Below, one piece after another: positions 44,236-54,434 of a stretch of 64,000 nucleotides of DNA. The position numbers and the translations under genes were made by a program. Within the stretch, counting starts at the first letter, position 1; each line of letters opens with the position of its first letter. The DNA comes from Liolophura sinensis. Lineage: Eukaryota; Mollusca; Polyplacophora; Chitonida; Chitonidae. Under the pieces are notes generated by a model, which had not been told where the DNA came from, ran no database searches, and was given only the letters and a program-made list of their open reading frames with translations. The stretch lies in assembly GCF_032854445.1 (NCBI RefSeq), contig NC_088306.1, positions 31,013,157-31,077,156 of the forward strand, in the 5' to 3' direction.

Positions 44236-46013
44236 AGACAAGTGACTCTCTTGAGCAGGGGATGGGTGTACCCCAAGGCAGTATCCTTTCACTGCCACTG
44301 TTTAAAATAAAAATTAACAGTTTGGCTAAAACATTAAAATTATCTTTTATACCTCATATGAAAATGCTTAAAGTTAAATGTACAAAGGCTGTCGATATAA
44401 TTAAGGTCGTGTGGAACACCGATTGGGGTGCTGACCGATCTGTTTTATTTAATTTTTATCGTTTTCTGGTGAGATCTAAATTGGATTATGGATCCATCAT
44501 TTACTGTTTCGCTAGGAAGTCGTATATTAAAATGTTGGATCCGTTCCATCATCAAGGTTTGAGGCTCAGCCTTGGTGCTTTTAGAACTTCGCCAGTAAAG
44601 AGTTGATACGTAGAGGCTAGCGAGCCTTCTTTACATCACAGGCGTATAAAACTGAGTCTTTAATATAGTACTAAGCTTAAAGCTCATCTAACATCCCCTG
44701 CCTACGACTGTGTTTTTTCAATCCATTATACGTAGACAAATATACTAAATGTCCCTAACAATATCCCTTCGTTCGGTGTTCGTGTTAAGAACCGTATTGT
44801 GGAAGCCAACATTAAAGTTAGGAACATAGCTCCAGTTTCTTTTCCGGAGCCCCGTTCATGACTTGTGCCTCAACCTAAATTGATATTTGATCTACGTAAA
44901 TATAATAAACCAAATACAAATCCTCTCATAATTCAGCAAGGTTTTGCTGAAATTAAGGCTAAACATTCGGATTATCAAATTATCTATACTGCTGGGTCAA
45001 AGGATGGGAACAGGGTCACAGCTGCGGCTGTCCTAGAGCCGCGAGTCTTTATCCTCGTCTTCAGACTTTTCTGCAGAGGCTAGGGCTATATCATATGTTT
45101 CCAGAGGGCAGAGATATGCAGCGACAAGCTTTCTTGCCTTTTGGCAATTAGGAATAATAAATTAAAAAAAAAAAAAACACTAATTCTTGAGATTATAGTC
45201 TTGCATAGAAAACTGGTTGAAAGAGGTAAAGATATATTCTGTTGCATACCAAGTCATACTGGTATCCATGGAAACACAGTCGTAGACAGGGAAACAAAAG
45301 CGGCCCTAAATAAACCTTTGTCAAAAATTAAAATACCATATAATGATTTTAGGTCTAATATTATCGAATATATTCGTCTAATTTGGTAGGGGGAATGTAA
45401 TCTGCAGATTTACAATAAACTGCATGCCATTCATCCTGTCATTGGCTACAATAATTATACTATCTAAAAGTCTCGTAGAGACCAAGTAATTTTAACCAGG
45501 AGTCGTATTTGGGCATTCTCGTCTAACCCACAATTTCATACTAAATGGGAGCAGTGCTCCCGAGTGTGTTGGATGTGATGCCCAATATGGCACGAAATAT
45601 ATCGTGTTTGACTGTGTGGTCTTTGCCAATGATAAGGAGAGATTCTACACAGTCAACTCTATATATTATTTATTTGACAGCATCGCTGTCGATGTTGTCA
45701 TAAATTATGTGAGGGCCATTGGTCTATATTATAAAATATAATTTTAATTGTAAATTTTTACAGATAAAAAGTTATAACATTTAGATTTCTAGATATACTA
45801 TTTTTAAGATATGTTGCTTTTCGAGTTTCAACTGTTTTAGGTTTTTTCTTATCTGATTTTAAAGATGTTTGAACTTATTGTTTTATTTTTGATGTCCTCA
45901 CTATCGTGTCGAAAAACCTTAACCGTTTTCTGTTTTCACCTTGTTCTCGGCATGATATGGCTAAAATATTGCCGATGTGGCGTTGAGGCCATTATCATTT
46001 ATTCATCCATTCA
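44236..46013 (+). mobile_element. LINE fragment M: RT, RNase H and 3' UTR
   Basis: Plus-strand fragment fused head to head to copy L at 44236. The RT palm start (MGVPQGSILS) jumps to the thumb at about 44340, and RNase H follows at 44860-45390 with the first Asp lost (YTAGSK). The ORF2 tail runs to about 45735 and the 3' UTR to an ATTCATCCATTCAT end at 46013. It carries many stops, and an A12 run at about 45166-45177. Confidence 0.75.
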
Positions 46014-47296
46014 TTTCAACAATTTTCACTTGTTCACCATAAAAATTAAGTTCAGGGTCTAGATGGAGTTTCCGTTTATTACAAAAATGCATACCGATGG
46101 TTTTCCACCTTGAAAATCTAAAACCATTGGCAACTGCCCATTTCTCGATCTTAATGAGAAAAAGCTGCAATTGCTGCTCGATGTTATTCATATTTTTAGC
46201 ACGGTAGCATGTAAGGAAATCATCTACATATAATGAACCTTCAGTGCCAAATGTCAATGTTTTAGCCAAATTGTTACTTTTTACGCTAAACAGTGTTGGT
46301 GAAGGGATACTGCCATCTCCTGCTGATGACAGTCAGAATGAGTGGACCCCACACGTGCTATAAAATTACGATCAGATAAAAACTAAGATATAAATAAAGG
46401 TAAGCGACCCTTTAATCGCATATGTAAAAGGTCTTCCAAATACCACAATTCCATGTGGTGTCGTTGGCCTTTCAAGGTCGAAAAATATGGACACTACATG
46501 TTCATTATTAATAAAACCATTACGAATAAAAGTTTCGAATCGTACAAAGTGATTCATGGTAGATCTATCTTGCCGAAAACCAAACACGTCTATCATTTAT
46601 CATCCGCTCCATAGTCTTGCAGACATAGCTGGTAAGAGCTATCGCAACATAATTATTTGGATAGGTATGATCCTTACCCGGTTTATAATACACGCCTCCT
46701 TCCATGATGACGTGAAATTACCAGTCGTCCAAATATCATTAAGCAAGTGCAAGACACTCTTAAGTGGCTCAAATAGTAAATGGTTCAGAAGCTTATAATA
46801 TATATATATTATCTGGGCCGCAGGCAGTATCATGTGTCTTTTCCAATGAAGTTTCAAGTTCCTCAATCGTAAACGGTTGATTATAATCCCCCAAATTATT
46901 AGAAGAAAAAGGTAATTATATTTTCTCCTTCTGTTCTTTAATATGCTGAAACTAAGCAGTGTAGTTCGCTGCACAAGATTTCTGAGATATTGTTTCAGGT
47001 AGTTTATTGGATATATCAGACAGAGAAGTTAATAAGGTGTCACCACTTGCTGAACTTTGATTTTATTGTTTTTGCCTTTAAGTTTCTGAACCATGTTCCA
47101 GACCTTACGCATGGGTGTTTTCGACGTAATGCCTGAAACAAAATTTCGACAACAAGATCGCCTCTTGGACTTGAGAAATCTCCGAGCCTTAGCTCTAAAC
47201 ACACGAACCTGCTTTAAGTTATTATTATTAGGACAATGAATAAATCTGTGCTCGGCATTTGCGACAGTCATAGTCATACCAGGGTTTACTTTTGGA

Positions 47297-47302
47297 CTTC
47301 GG
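47297..47302. repeat. Left 6-bp target-site duplication of the Polinton
   Basis: CTTCGG directly before the left inverted repeat, matching CTTTGG at 61881-61886 at five of six positions. Six base pairs is the usual Polinton duplication length. Confidence 0.7.
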
Positions 47303-47335
47303 AGTAGTATACACACTATAGGTTCTGGCACCCCC
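47303..47335. repeat. Left terminal inverted repeat of the Polinton
   Basis: The first 33 bases (AGTAGTATACACACTATAGG, then TTCTGGCACCCCC) match the reverse complement of 61848-61880 with one difference. Beyond this, similarity continues only in short blocks (for example CTTAGAGCCCTCCCC against CTTAGGCGCCTCCCC) because of the C run, so the original repeat was probably longer, up to about 150 bp. Confidence 0.85.
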
Positions 47336-47347
47336 CCCCCCCCCCCC
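47331..47347. repeat. C17 run in the left Polinton end
   Basis: Seventeen C following GGCA. The right end has only five C at the equivalent place, so the run expanded after insertion or is an assembly artefact. Confidence 0.7.
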
Positions 47348-47462
47348 TTAGAGCCCTCCCCATAACAAATAGAGGCCCCCACCCCACTTTCCCTGCTTAT
47401 GGGGGTTGTATTAGACATACCCATCGCACCTGGTATGCTTCTACACCAAGCGTGTATACAAC

Positions 47463-47741
47463 ATGCGAAAGGGTTACAATAATTGCCGGTGGCTTCTCAT
47501 CGGCTCCACGGAGCTCTGTGGTAAGAGTTGTCTGGGGGAGTACTGCGGGGGTCACCTATACCGTCTGCGGCAGGGTCTTGGCACCCAGCCATGTATTAGC
47601 TGTGGTCGGGGCGTTAAAAACCGATTTCGGCTTTGCATGGCCTGCGGACATAATAGGGTAAAGACGCGTGAAAGGAAGTGGAGGCACAAGGCTTTCTTGG
47701 ACGAGTTCAAACGGCTGGCGGCTATAGAAATTTACAATTAG
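47463..47741 (+). CDS. Small Cys-rich, Zn-ribbon-like protein of the Polinton
   Basis: 92 codons from ATG, and the first gene inside the left end. Four Cys pairs suggest one or two zinc-binding modules: CGKSCLGEYCGGH (CxxxC...CxxH) at residues 19-31, then PCISCGRG and LCMACGHN at about 43-62. The C-terminal 30 residues are strongly basic (KTRERKWRHK). No catalytic motif is seen. It lies immediately upstream of the polymerase on the same strand and could be a DNA-binding or regulatory protein. It is one of the few frames here without a lesion. Its function is unknown to me. Confidence 0.6.
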   Translation: MRKGYNNCRWLLIGSTELCGKSCLGEYCGGHLYRLRQGLGTQPCISCGRGVKNRFRLCMACGHNRVKTRERKWRHKAFLDEFKRLAAIEIYN

Positions 47742-47747
47742 AGAGTC

Positions 47748-50700
47748 GTGTGCATAGTTACACCGACTCGCACAATAAGGCACCATCAAAAAGCGCGAGC
47801 ACTACGGAAGGAGTTTGAGACGCTCCTAGGTGTGCGGCCCAAGTACCCACGGTCCCGCAATGCCTTGGAAGAATTGCAGGGGATCCTCGACAGGCATAAA
47901 ACGGCCTGTGGAGTGGAATCGGCTGCAAGACATCAGGAATTCCCGAAGTAACGAGGAGTTGAAGCATACCGTCAAGAACCCCCTCAGTAACGAGGAGTTG
48001 AAGCAAGACAACAAGAACTTCCTCAGTAACGAGGAGTTGGATGAATTGCTAGGTGGAATACAGGGTGAAAAGAAACTAGAATTTATTAACACCGGCAGGG
48101 CCATAAGGAATCTCCTCCGGGTCTGGCAGATGGGCGTACCCGAAGGTGTTTGGACGGACCCCCCACACCCATCTCTCAGATCTCTAAAGTGGAGGGGAAG
48201 AACGACCTCGACATCAATGTGTTCGGGTGGGACAAGAGCGTGATCGTGCACCGCCTCAGCAAGAAGCCCGGCGACACGCCCCAAATCAATCTGCTGCTGA
48301 TTGAGAAGGCAAGCAAATTCCATTATATGTGGATGAAAGACCTCAATCGGCTCCTATACCAATAAAGTAGGGCGCCAAATCGCAAACACTTCTGCGAGCG
48401 CTGCCTACACGGCTACACAAGGGAGGACCTGCTCGAGGCGCATAAGCCGGAATGCCGAGGGATTGGCCAGACGGCGGTGAGGGTGCAGATGCCCCAGGAG
48501 GGGAAAAACAAGTTCTCCTTTCAGAACCACCACAAACAGCTACCGACTCCGTTCATCATATATGCCGACTTCGAGGCTATGACCAAAAAGATTGAAGGCC
48601 CGCCGTCCAGCCCCACAGAGAGCAGCACTCAAAAGGCTCAGCACCACGAGACCTGCAGTTACTGCTATGTTGTTGTGCGTTGCAACGGCCACACAAAACG
48701 CCCCGTGGAATACAGAGGCTCTGACGCGAAGGAAAACACTTCCTCAGAGCTCTCCGGCAGGAGGAGCAGGAAATCCAAAATGTTCTAGCTAACCCTATAG
48801 CCATGAGGATGACTCCCCAGGACTGGCAGGCCCACAACAACGCCGCAACCTGTCACGTGTGTGAGAAGCCTCTAGGCGTCGATTCTGAGCGCGATCACTG
48901 CCATATCACCGGCAAGAACAGAGGCGCGGCCCATAATGTATGCAACTTAAAGTTGTGGCTGGGTCTCAAGACAGCCATACCGGTAGTCTTCCACAACCTA
49001 CGGGGCTACGACGGGCACCTCCTGATGCAAGCCAAAAGTAAGGTGGAGGGCCGCATCTCCTGGATCCCCAACAACACGGAAAAGTACATCTCCTTCTCTC
49101 TGGGGCAGCTCCGCTTCATCGACAACGTTCAATTCTTACCGACTTCCCTTGACAATCTGGTTAAGGCCAACAAACCTGAGGTTTTTTACATCACAGCCTG
49201 GTATGAGCCCGCCGAAGAAAAACGAAAGCTACTCATGCGCAAGGGTGTCTACCCCTATGAGTATATATACTCCTGGGAGCGCTTCGACGAGTCCAGCCTC
49301 CCACCCAAAGAGGCTTTCTACAGTAAGCTCAAAGTCGGAGGCATTAGCGATGAGGACTACATCCACGCTCAACAGGTATGGAAGGCATTTGACTGCACCA
49401 ATCTGGGGGACTACACAGACCTTTACCGCCGCACAGACGTGCTTCTATTGGCTGATGTGTTTGAGGCCTTCCGGAAGACTTGTTTACGGCAGTATGGATT
49501 GGACCGTGCTCACTACTTTACGAGCCCAGATCTCTCGTGGGATGCGCTGTTCAAGAAGACCGGGGTAGAGCTGGAGCTGTTGACGGACTATGACCAACAT
49601 CTCTTCATTGAGAAGGGGTTGCGAGGGGGTATCTCCATGGTAAGTAAGCGATACGCCAAAGCCAATAATCCGCAGGTGGAGGGATACAACCCCGAAAGTC
49701 CAAAGAGCCACATCCAATACCTAGACGCCAATAATCTATATGGCTGGGCTATGAGTCAGTTCTTTCCAACGGGCGGGTAGATGACGCGCGGCGTCTCGGT
49801 GAAACGATTACTACCCACCCCTACGACAGTCCTTCTGGTTACATCCTCGAGGTCGACCTAGAGCATGCGGCCGACCTACATAACGCACATAACGGCTACC
49901 CATTAGCCCCGGAGCGTCTGGTGGTCCAGAAGGAGTGGATGTCGGACTATCAGCACGGTCTTCTCGGCAAGGGAGAAGAGGATAAACACCGAGCTCCGAA
50001 AAACGGCGCGAGTAAATTCGAGAAGGACCTGTACAAGCTAATGAACAACTTGGTCTTCGGAAAAACCATGGAGAACCTCCGGAAGCGTGTGGACGTCAAG
50101 CTGGTACGCTCTGGAGAAGACGACAAGCTCCGACGCCTAATAGCCAGCCCGAGCTTCGCACGAGCAAACATATTTGATAATGACCTCACAGCGATTCAGA
50201 TGCACAAGACCCGTCTAGTCCTAAACCGACCTATCTACGTGGGTATGAGCATTCTAGATCTCTCCAAGCACCTGATGTACGACTTCTACTACAGCCACAT
50301 GAAGGCCCAGTACGGAGAGCGCTGCCAGCTCCTCTACACTAACACGGATAGTCTGCTACTCGAGATTCAGACTGAGGATGTTTATAGGGATATGGCTGAG
50401 AATGCAAACCTGTACAACACCTCATATTATCCACAAGACCACCCCCTGCACAGCGTAGCAAATATGAAGGTCTTGGGGAAAATGAAGGACGAGTGCGCGG
50501 GGCGGCCGATCGCCGAATACATTGGTCTGCGCCCCAAGATGTACTCCATTCTGGAGGCAGGTGGAGCCAACATTAAGAAGGCCAAGGGCGTGAAAAAGGG
50601 AGTTGTGGAAAAGCGCAGTACAAAGAGGCAATCTTCGAGAAGAAGATCTTCCGCCACGGTATGGACGTGCTGCGATCAGAGTGCCACCATATCTATGGGC

Positions 50701-50863
50701 AGCACCTTAAAAAGGTCTCACTGGCCCCCTTCGATAGTAAGCGCTGGATCGCCAAAGATGGTGTCCACACCTTGGCTTATGGCCATAGAGATGCGCCTCC
50801 TTGACGGCACCCTCAGGATGCCCTGGAATGGGCATCCTCTTCGAGGAACTACTAGCGCCGTAG
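47748..50863 (+). pseudogene. polB: Protein-primed family-B DNA polymerase, broken
   Basis: Replicative polymerase of the Polinton with 3'-5' exonuclease. Landmarks: three 13-residue repeats (LSNEELK type, 47947-48063) in the N-terminal region; a C2H2-like CERCLHGYTREDLLEAH block at 48393-48440; Exo I YADFEAM (48559-48581); a zinc/HNH-like CHVCEKPLG...DHCHITGK block (48855-48920); Exo II HNLRGYDGHLL (48992-49024); Exo III YRRTDVLLLAD (49424-49456); motif A DANNLYGWAMS (49722-49755); motif B KLMNNLVFGKTMEN (50035-50076); motif C YTNTDS (50335-50352), where the first catalytic Asp is Asn. Frame changes occur near 47915, 48165, 48735, 49778, 50610 and 50802, with a TAA at 48363-48365. It ends FEELL-type with TAG at 50861-50863, overlapping the integrase stop tail to tail by 12 bp. 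Confidence 0.93.
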
Positions 50864-51910
50864 AACCCCATCCGGGGGAAGCTGAGTATCGGGAGGCACT
50901 ATAAGCAACTCTTCACGAACGAATCCCCGTCGCGGGCCATCCGACGTATCGTCTAGATAGTACAGCACGGGTTCATTAGACTTTGTGACAGAGCGCCCAA
51001 GCGGATATATCTCTAGAGACCACACAGGATCTGTCGCGCGACGGCGGCCGCCCTCCAGCTCTCCAGGCTGATAGAGATAACGAAGACCAACACCCTTGGG
51101 GATCTTCCGCTCATTAAGTCCAACGGGACGACTTGGAACCGTCGAGGAAGGCTTATGGGGCACCCCTTTTGCCTTGATGGCGTCGTTCACCTTTTTACCG
51201 ATCAGTCTCGTTGTCTCGTTATTCAGAGCGGCCACAACAGAGGGCAGCGGAGCCACCCATTCAGTAGACCGGTGTTCGGGAGGGAGGCACATCTCCTGGG
51301 CGTACTGATGTCCAAAGAGCCGCTCAGCCAGAGTACGGTTGAAACGCTCCACTTTGCCTTGGTCTCGGTGGATATCCACGCGGCCTCGGCGGACTGTGAC
51401 ATCGTGTTTGGCCAGCAGTTGGCTCACTGCATCCATAAACTCGCGCCCAGGGTCAACTTGGAGAAGCGTCGGCCATCTCAGGGGTCCCCGCTTGTAAATG
51501 CGAGAGAGAGCATCAGCGACTTTTTAGTAGCTTTTCAGGAATCTTTAGTAGCCAGAGGTTCCGCCTCCTTGTAGCGAGAAGCGACATCAACAACTGTCAG
51601 CGCGTACTTATACAGCTTCAGGCCTCGCTGATCATGTTGTAAAAATAGAAGATCGGCTTGGTGGATGTCATTCGGCGTGGAAACATCGAACATAGGCCTC
51701 GTTATTTTTCGGGGACGAGGCAGGTATATCTGCCAGATAGCCAGCTTTTTCAGCCAGGCCCGGACCACATCTTCGGAGACTTTTACCGCAATGGCAAATT
51801 TTTGGTTGGCCCCGCGTCCTTTCCAGTACCCACGAGGGCTGTAGTAGATATTTGCCACCTTACTAGCTATGTCATCAAGGTATTCTAGCAGCCCTCTAAC
51901 AGATTTCCGA
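50852..51910 (-). pseudogene. int: Retroviral-type (rve) integrase of the Polinton, broken
   Basis: Integrates the element and makes the 6-bp duplication. N-terminal block IYYSPRGYWKG and PTPNDIHQADLLFL with the first catalytic Asp (51535-51858); then a stop plus frame change at about 51500-51537. The second Asp is in QVDPGREFM at about 51447-51470 and the Glu in DQGKVERFNRT at about 51345, with about 35 residues between them, so the DDE triad is conserved. The C-terminal part (GLRYLYQPGELEGG, then VLYYLDDTSDG) resembles an SH3/chromo-like tail. The frame is open upstream to about 51910 without an ATG, so the start is uncertain. It is transcribed toward the polymerase. Confidence 0.92.
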
Positions 51911-52026
51911 CGAAAAAGATGTTAATCGTTGCGGCGTACTTGCGTGCGCAGAACCACCTCACTACTAAGATCGTGCCTGCAATACGGCGAGGAGCTCGAT
52001 GGTGAGTCCGGCACAGTCAGTTCGGA

Positions 52027-52494
52027 TTACTTGGTGAGTTTTGCGATTCCGTAACTCACACCCCCAACCACACACATTCCCAGGATGACGAAGGTCATCT
52101 CGCGGTGTTTTTGATCTTCACTAGGCACATAGAAATCGGAGAGCTGTGGCTCTGAGCCCAGCAGCGCCTCGCGCGCATCGCGCGCATCGCGCGCATCGCG
52201 TGTAAGAATTTTGCCCGTGACCCTAGAATACTCGCGGATTGCAGCGTCGACATCCCGGAACGCTTGGACAGCGTGGCCCTGGCGGCGGAGTTCATCGTTG
52301 ATCCAGTCCAAGCGCTCAGTGCGCTTTCGGGCCCATTTTTCCTGGGCGGCTTGGAGCTGCTCTACAGCGCGGCCATGGCGCCTCCGCTCTTCGTCGACAC
52401 CAGAACTCATCAGCATCGAAAACATATAGCTGCTCCCGCTGAAGGCCAAAGCGTTTACGTGGGCGCCGCCCATCATCATTGTGATGGAGGCCAT
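52027..52494 (-). CDS. Polinton protein with central helix and C-terminal membrane segment (155 aa)
   Basis: Intact frame from ATG at 52494. A hydrophobic Met/Gly/Ala-rich N-terminus (residues 1-30) is followed by a long charged helical region (EERRRHGRAVEQLQAAQEKW and onward, about 35-100), a DFYVPSEDQKHRE block at about 122-134, and a membrane-spanning segment (MTFVILGMCVVGGVSYGIA) ending in KLTK. An Arg-Asp-Ala repeat (9 bp, at 52168-52200) extends the middle. The stop of the next gene upstream is two bases before this ATG, so the two are probably coexpressed. It looks like a small virion or membrane protein; no named family known to me. Confidence 0.6.
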   Translation of the reverse strand: MASITMMMGGAHVNALAFSGSSYMFSMLMSSGVDEERRRHGRAVEQLQAAQEKWARKRTERLDWINDELRRQGHAVQAFRDVDAAIREYSRVTGKILTRDARDARDAREALLGSEPQLSDFYVPSEDQKHREMTFVILGMCVVGGVSYGIAKLTK

Positions 52495-52496
52495 TA

Positions 52497-52736
52497 CTAC
52501 TGGATTATATTGGGAGGAAGGAGCCCTTGTTTAATTAGCAGTTCCTTCGAAAACATGGCCAGGCCTACATCTGCAATGACCATGCCGACGTCACGGGGTG
52601 TTAAGTCCAGCTTCGGGAGGGCTCCTTTCAGGACCATCTGGCCGAGACGAGCGTACCCAGTAGCCAGAAGAGAGGCCACAGCGGCGTGGTAGGCCGCGTT
52701 GACTAGCACTTTTCCGTTACTGGGTGGAGTAGACAT
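52497..52736 (-). CDS. Polinton small hydrophobic protein (79 aa)
   Basis: Intact frame from ATG at 52734-52736. The middle has two hydrophobic stretches (AAYHAAVASLLATGYARLG at about 13-31 and DVGMVIADVGLAMFSKELLI at about 49-68) separated by a TPRD turn. No cysteines or catalytic motifs. It overlaps the end of the upstream 148-aa gene by 20 bp and is followed two bases later by the 155-aa gene, forming a tight three-gene set. Function unknown; a membrane-associated virion component is possible. Confidence 0.55.
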   Translation of the reverse strand: MSTPPSNGKVLVNAAYHAAVASLLATGYARLGQMVLKGALPKLDLTPRDVGMVIADVGLAMFSKELLIKQGLLPPNIIQ

Positions 52737-53163
52737 GCTGCTCTATATAGAAAGGGTTGCGACGTGTATTCAAATGGAGATTCTTTTCTTGCGGCGTGAT
52801 ATCTGCGTCTCGTCCATGCGGCGTAATATCTGCACCTCGTGCACGTACTGTATTGCGGCTGCGCCACATGCGTAGCAACAGTAGCACTGCAAGGCTGCCA
52901 GCGTCTAATAACGCCAGGGGCGCCCTCCAGTGGGTGATTTGGTGTGATTTCGTAGAATCCGGTTCCTTCGCAAAATCTGTGGCCTCCCCCTCCTTCGTAG
53001 AATCCGGTTCCTTCGGCTGTTTCTTGGTAGAATCAGCTGCGCCAAGCAAAGCAGCCTTTGCCTCGCGAAGCTCGTCCTTGAGCTTTTCAGCCTTGGCCTT
53101 TCTTGCTGCAGCACCCGCTCGACCCGCAGCGACATTTTTTGGGATTCTTCGCAGGGCCGTCAT
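52717..53163 (-). CDS. Polinton basic protein with 15-aa repeats and membrane segment (148 aa)
   Basis: Intact frame. The basic N-terminus (TALRRIPKNVAAGRAGAAAR) would bind nucleic acid. Residues about 45-72 carry two or three repeats with core EPDSTK, from a 45-bp DNA repeat (CGTAGAATCCGGTTCC at 52951 and 52996). A hydrophobic segment (LALLDAGSLAVLLLLRMW) spans about 83-100, and the tail ends NPFYIEQHVYSTQ. Its ATG overlaps the TGA of the upstream gene as ATGA (53160-53163). A cationic, membrane-anchored small virion protein would fit, but this is inference. Confidence 0.55.
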   Translation of the reverse strand: MTALRRIPKNVAAGRAGAAARKAKAEKLKDELREAKAALLGAADSTKKQPKEPDSTKEGEATDFAKEPDSTKSHQITHWRAPLALLDAGSLAVLLLLRMWRSRNTVRARGADITPHGRDADITPQEKNLHLNTRRNPFYIEQHVYSTQ

Positions 53164-53769
53164 TCGTAGAATCCGCTGTCACCCCCTCCACTTCCTTCGC
53201 GCCTTCCGGATTCGTTGTACTCATGTTTCTCTGGATCATACGCCTCATTTCTAGGACAACAGTGGTGTTCAAATGAGCAGTGCTCAGCAGGGGTCAGCGC
53301 CATGGTTAACGGTGAAAAGTACTTACCATAGCAGTAGTATAGCCAGCAGCTAGCACTGCTAAGCGCCTGTTCAACAAATGGGGCGGTTGCGAGCTGTGCC
53401 ATGAGCATTGATCGATTCTCAAGTGGGATTGGTAAAAGCCAGCTGGCCGCCCTTACATATGATCTCAAGAACATACCTCCGAGACCGTTAACCATCCGCG
53501 CACCGAGCTTAGCCTCGTACCGGGAGTGCAGCCTTTCAACGTCTTCGTCGCTGATGGCGTCGATCTCAGCGGCTGTTATGTCTTTTCCCAGATATCGCTT
53601 GGCCTGCCCACCCACCGCAAGTGCCACCAGCCTATCCCTGAGCTGCCGTGCATCATCTTCTTGGCTGGGGTCGGGCTGTTGTCTTCGGCCGGGCTGTTGG
53701 CTGGGGCCGGGCTGTTGGCTTCGGCCGGGTTCTTGTCAGAATCTCGTCTATCAGCTCGTCGGTATCCAT
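53160..53769 (-). pseudogene. Polinton protein of unknown function, one frameshift
   Basis: Start chosen at the ATG at 53767-53769 (MDTDELIDEILTR). A Pro/Arg-rich stretch made of an 18-bp tandem repeat (53685-53745; TARPKP/TARPQP) follows, and the frame shifts at about 53670, after it. The remainder (about 155 codons to the TGA at 53160) carries GKDITAAEIDAISDEDVERL, LGARMVNGLGGMF, a predicted helix with LPIPLENRSMLMAQL, and a Cys/His cluster HCSFEHHCCP near the end that may bind metal. No named domain recognised. The frame break could come from slippage in the repeat. Confidence 0.55.
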
Positions 53770-53805
53770 GCTTCATACGTCTATTAGACGTAGGGGCGCC
53801 TACGT

Positions 53806-54434
53806 CTAATATATAATCTTAGATGTGGCGGGCGTATCAGTCATTAGCAGGAGCTTAGAACGCGGATTGTTCTTGAGCTTCTGTCGAACCTCTGCCTTTT
53901 CGGTCTTGGCCTCGATGATGTGGTTCTCCGCCAGGCATTCGTTGAACGAGTGCCGATCTTTGCAGTGGAATAAAGCCACCCACCTTGTCTGCTCGCGAAA
54001 GTCTTTGAGGACGGCGTTGTATTTCTGAGTGAGGACCCAGACGCTTTGCTTTGCATGGCGGCACGACAAAGCCATGAATGACAGCATTTTTTGTTTCTTC
54101 TTCATCGCCTCCAACACGCTACAATCATCGATGATTTATAGGGTGGGCTCCCCCTCGAACAATCTGTAGAAAGCTCTCAGACAGCTCTTTGAGGACTCTC
54201 GTTGAGCCGCTCGCTGGGGTCACAGCAATAGATCTCAGGGTCAGACAGTATCCATCGCCGCCGGTACGCGTCGTTATGCTTAAGAGTGGGGCACAGGATC
54301 ACAATGTGATGAAAGAAACCGCGGAAAGTGGCCTCAAGCAGGTCCAGCACGAAGACTGTTTTGCCGAAGTTCGCCTGCCCACAGATAATCGCGCAGTGAG
54401 CGTCATCAATAAAGCGCGTTAACGAATCTACCAT
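53806..54434 (-). pseudogene. A32-type genome packaging ATPase, broken
   Basis: FtsK/HerA-type ATPase that pumps DNA into capsids. From ATG at 54434: Walker A GQANFGKT at residues 18-25, then FFHHIVILCPTL. A frame change near 54185 and an in-frame TAA at about 54137 sit directly before the Walker B block IIDD. Then comes the conserved stretch KKKQKMLSFMALSCRHAKQS and LTQKYNAVLKDFREQTRWVA (arginine-finger region) to the stop at 53806. Its start overlaps the end of the capsid gene by 29 bp. Inactive in this copy. Confidence 0.9.
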
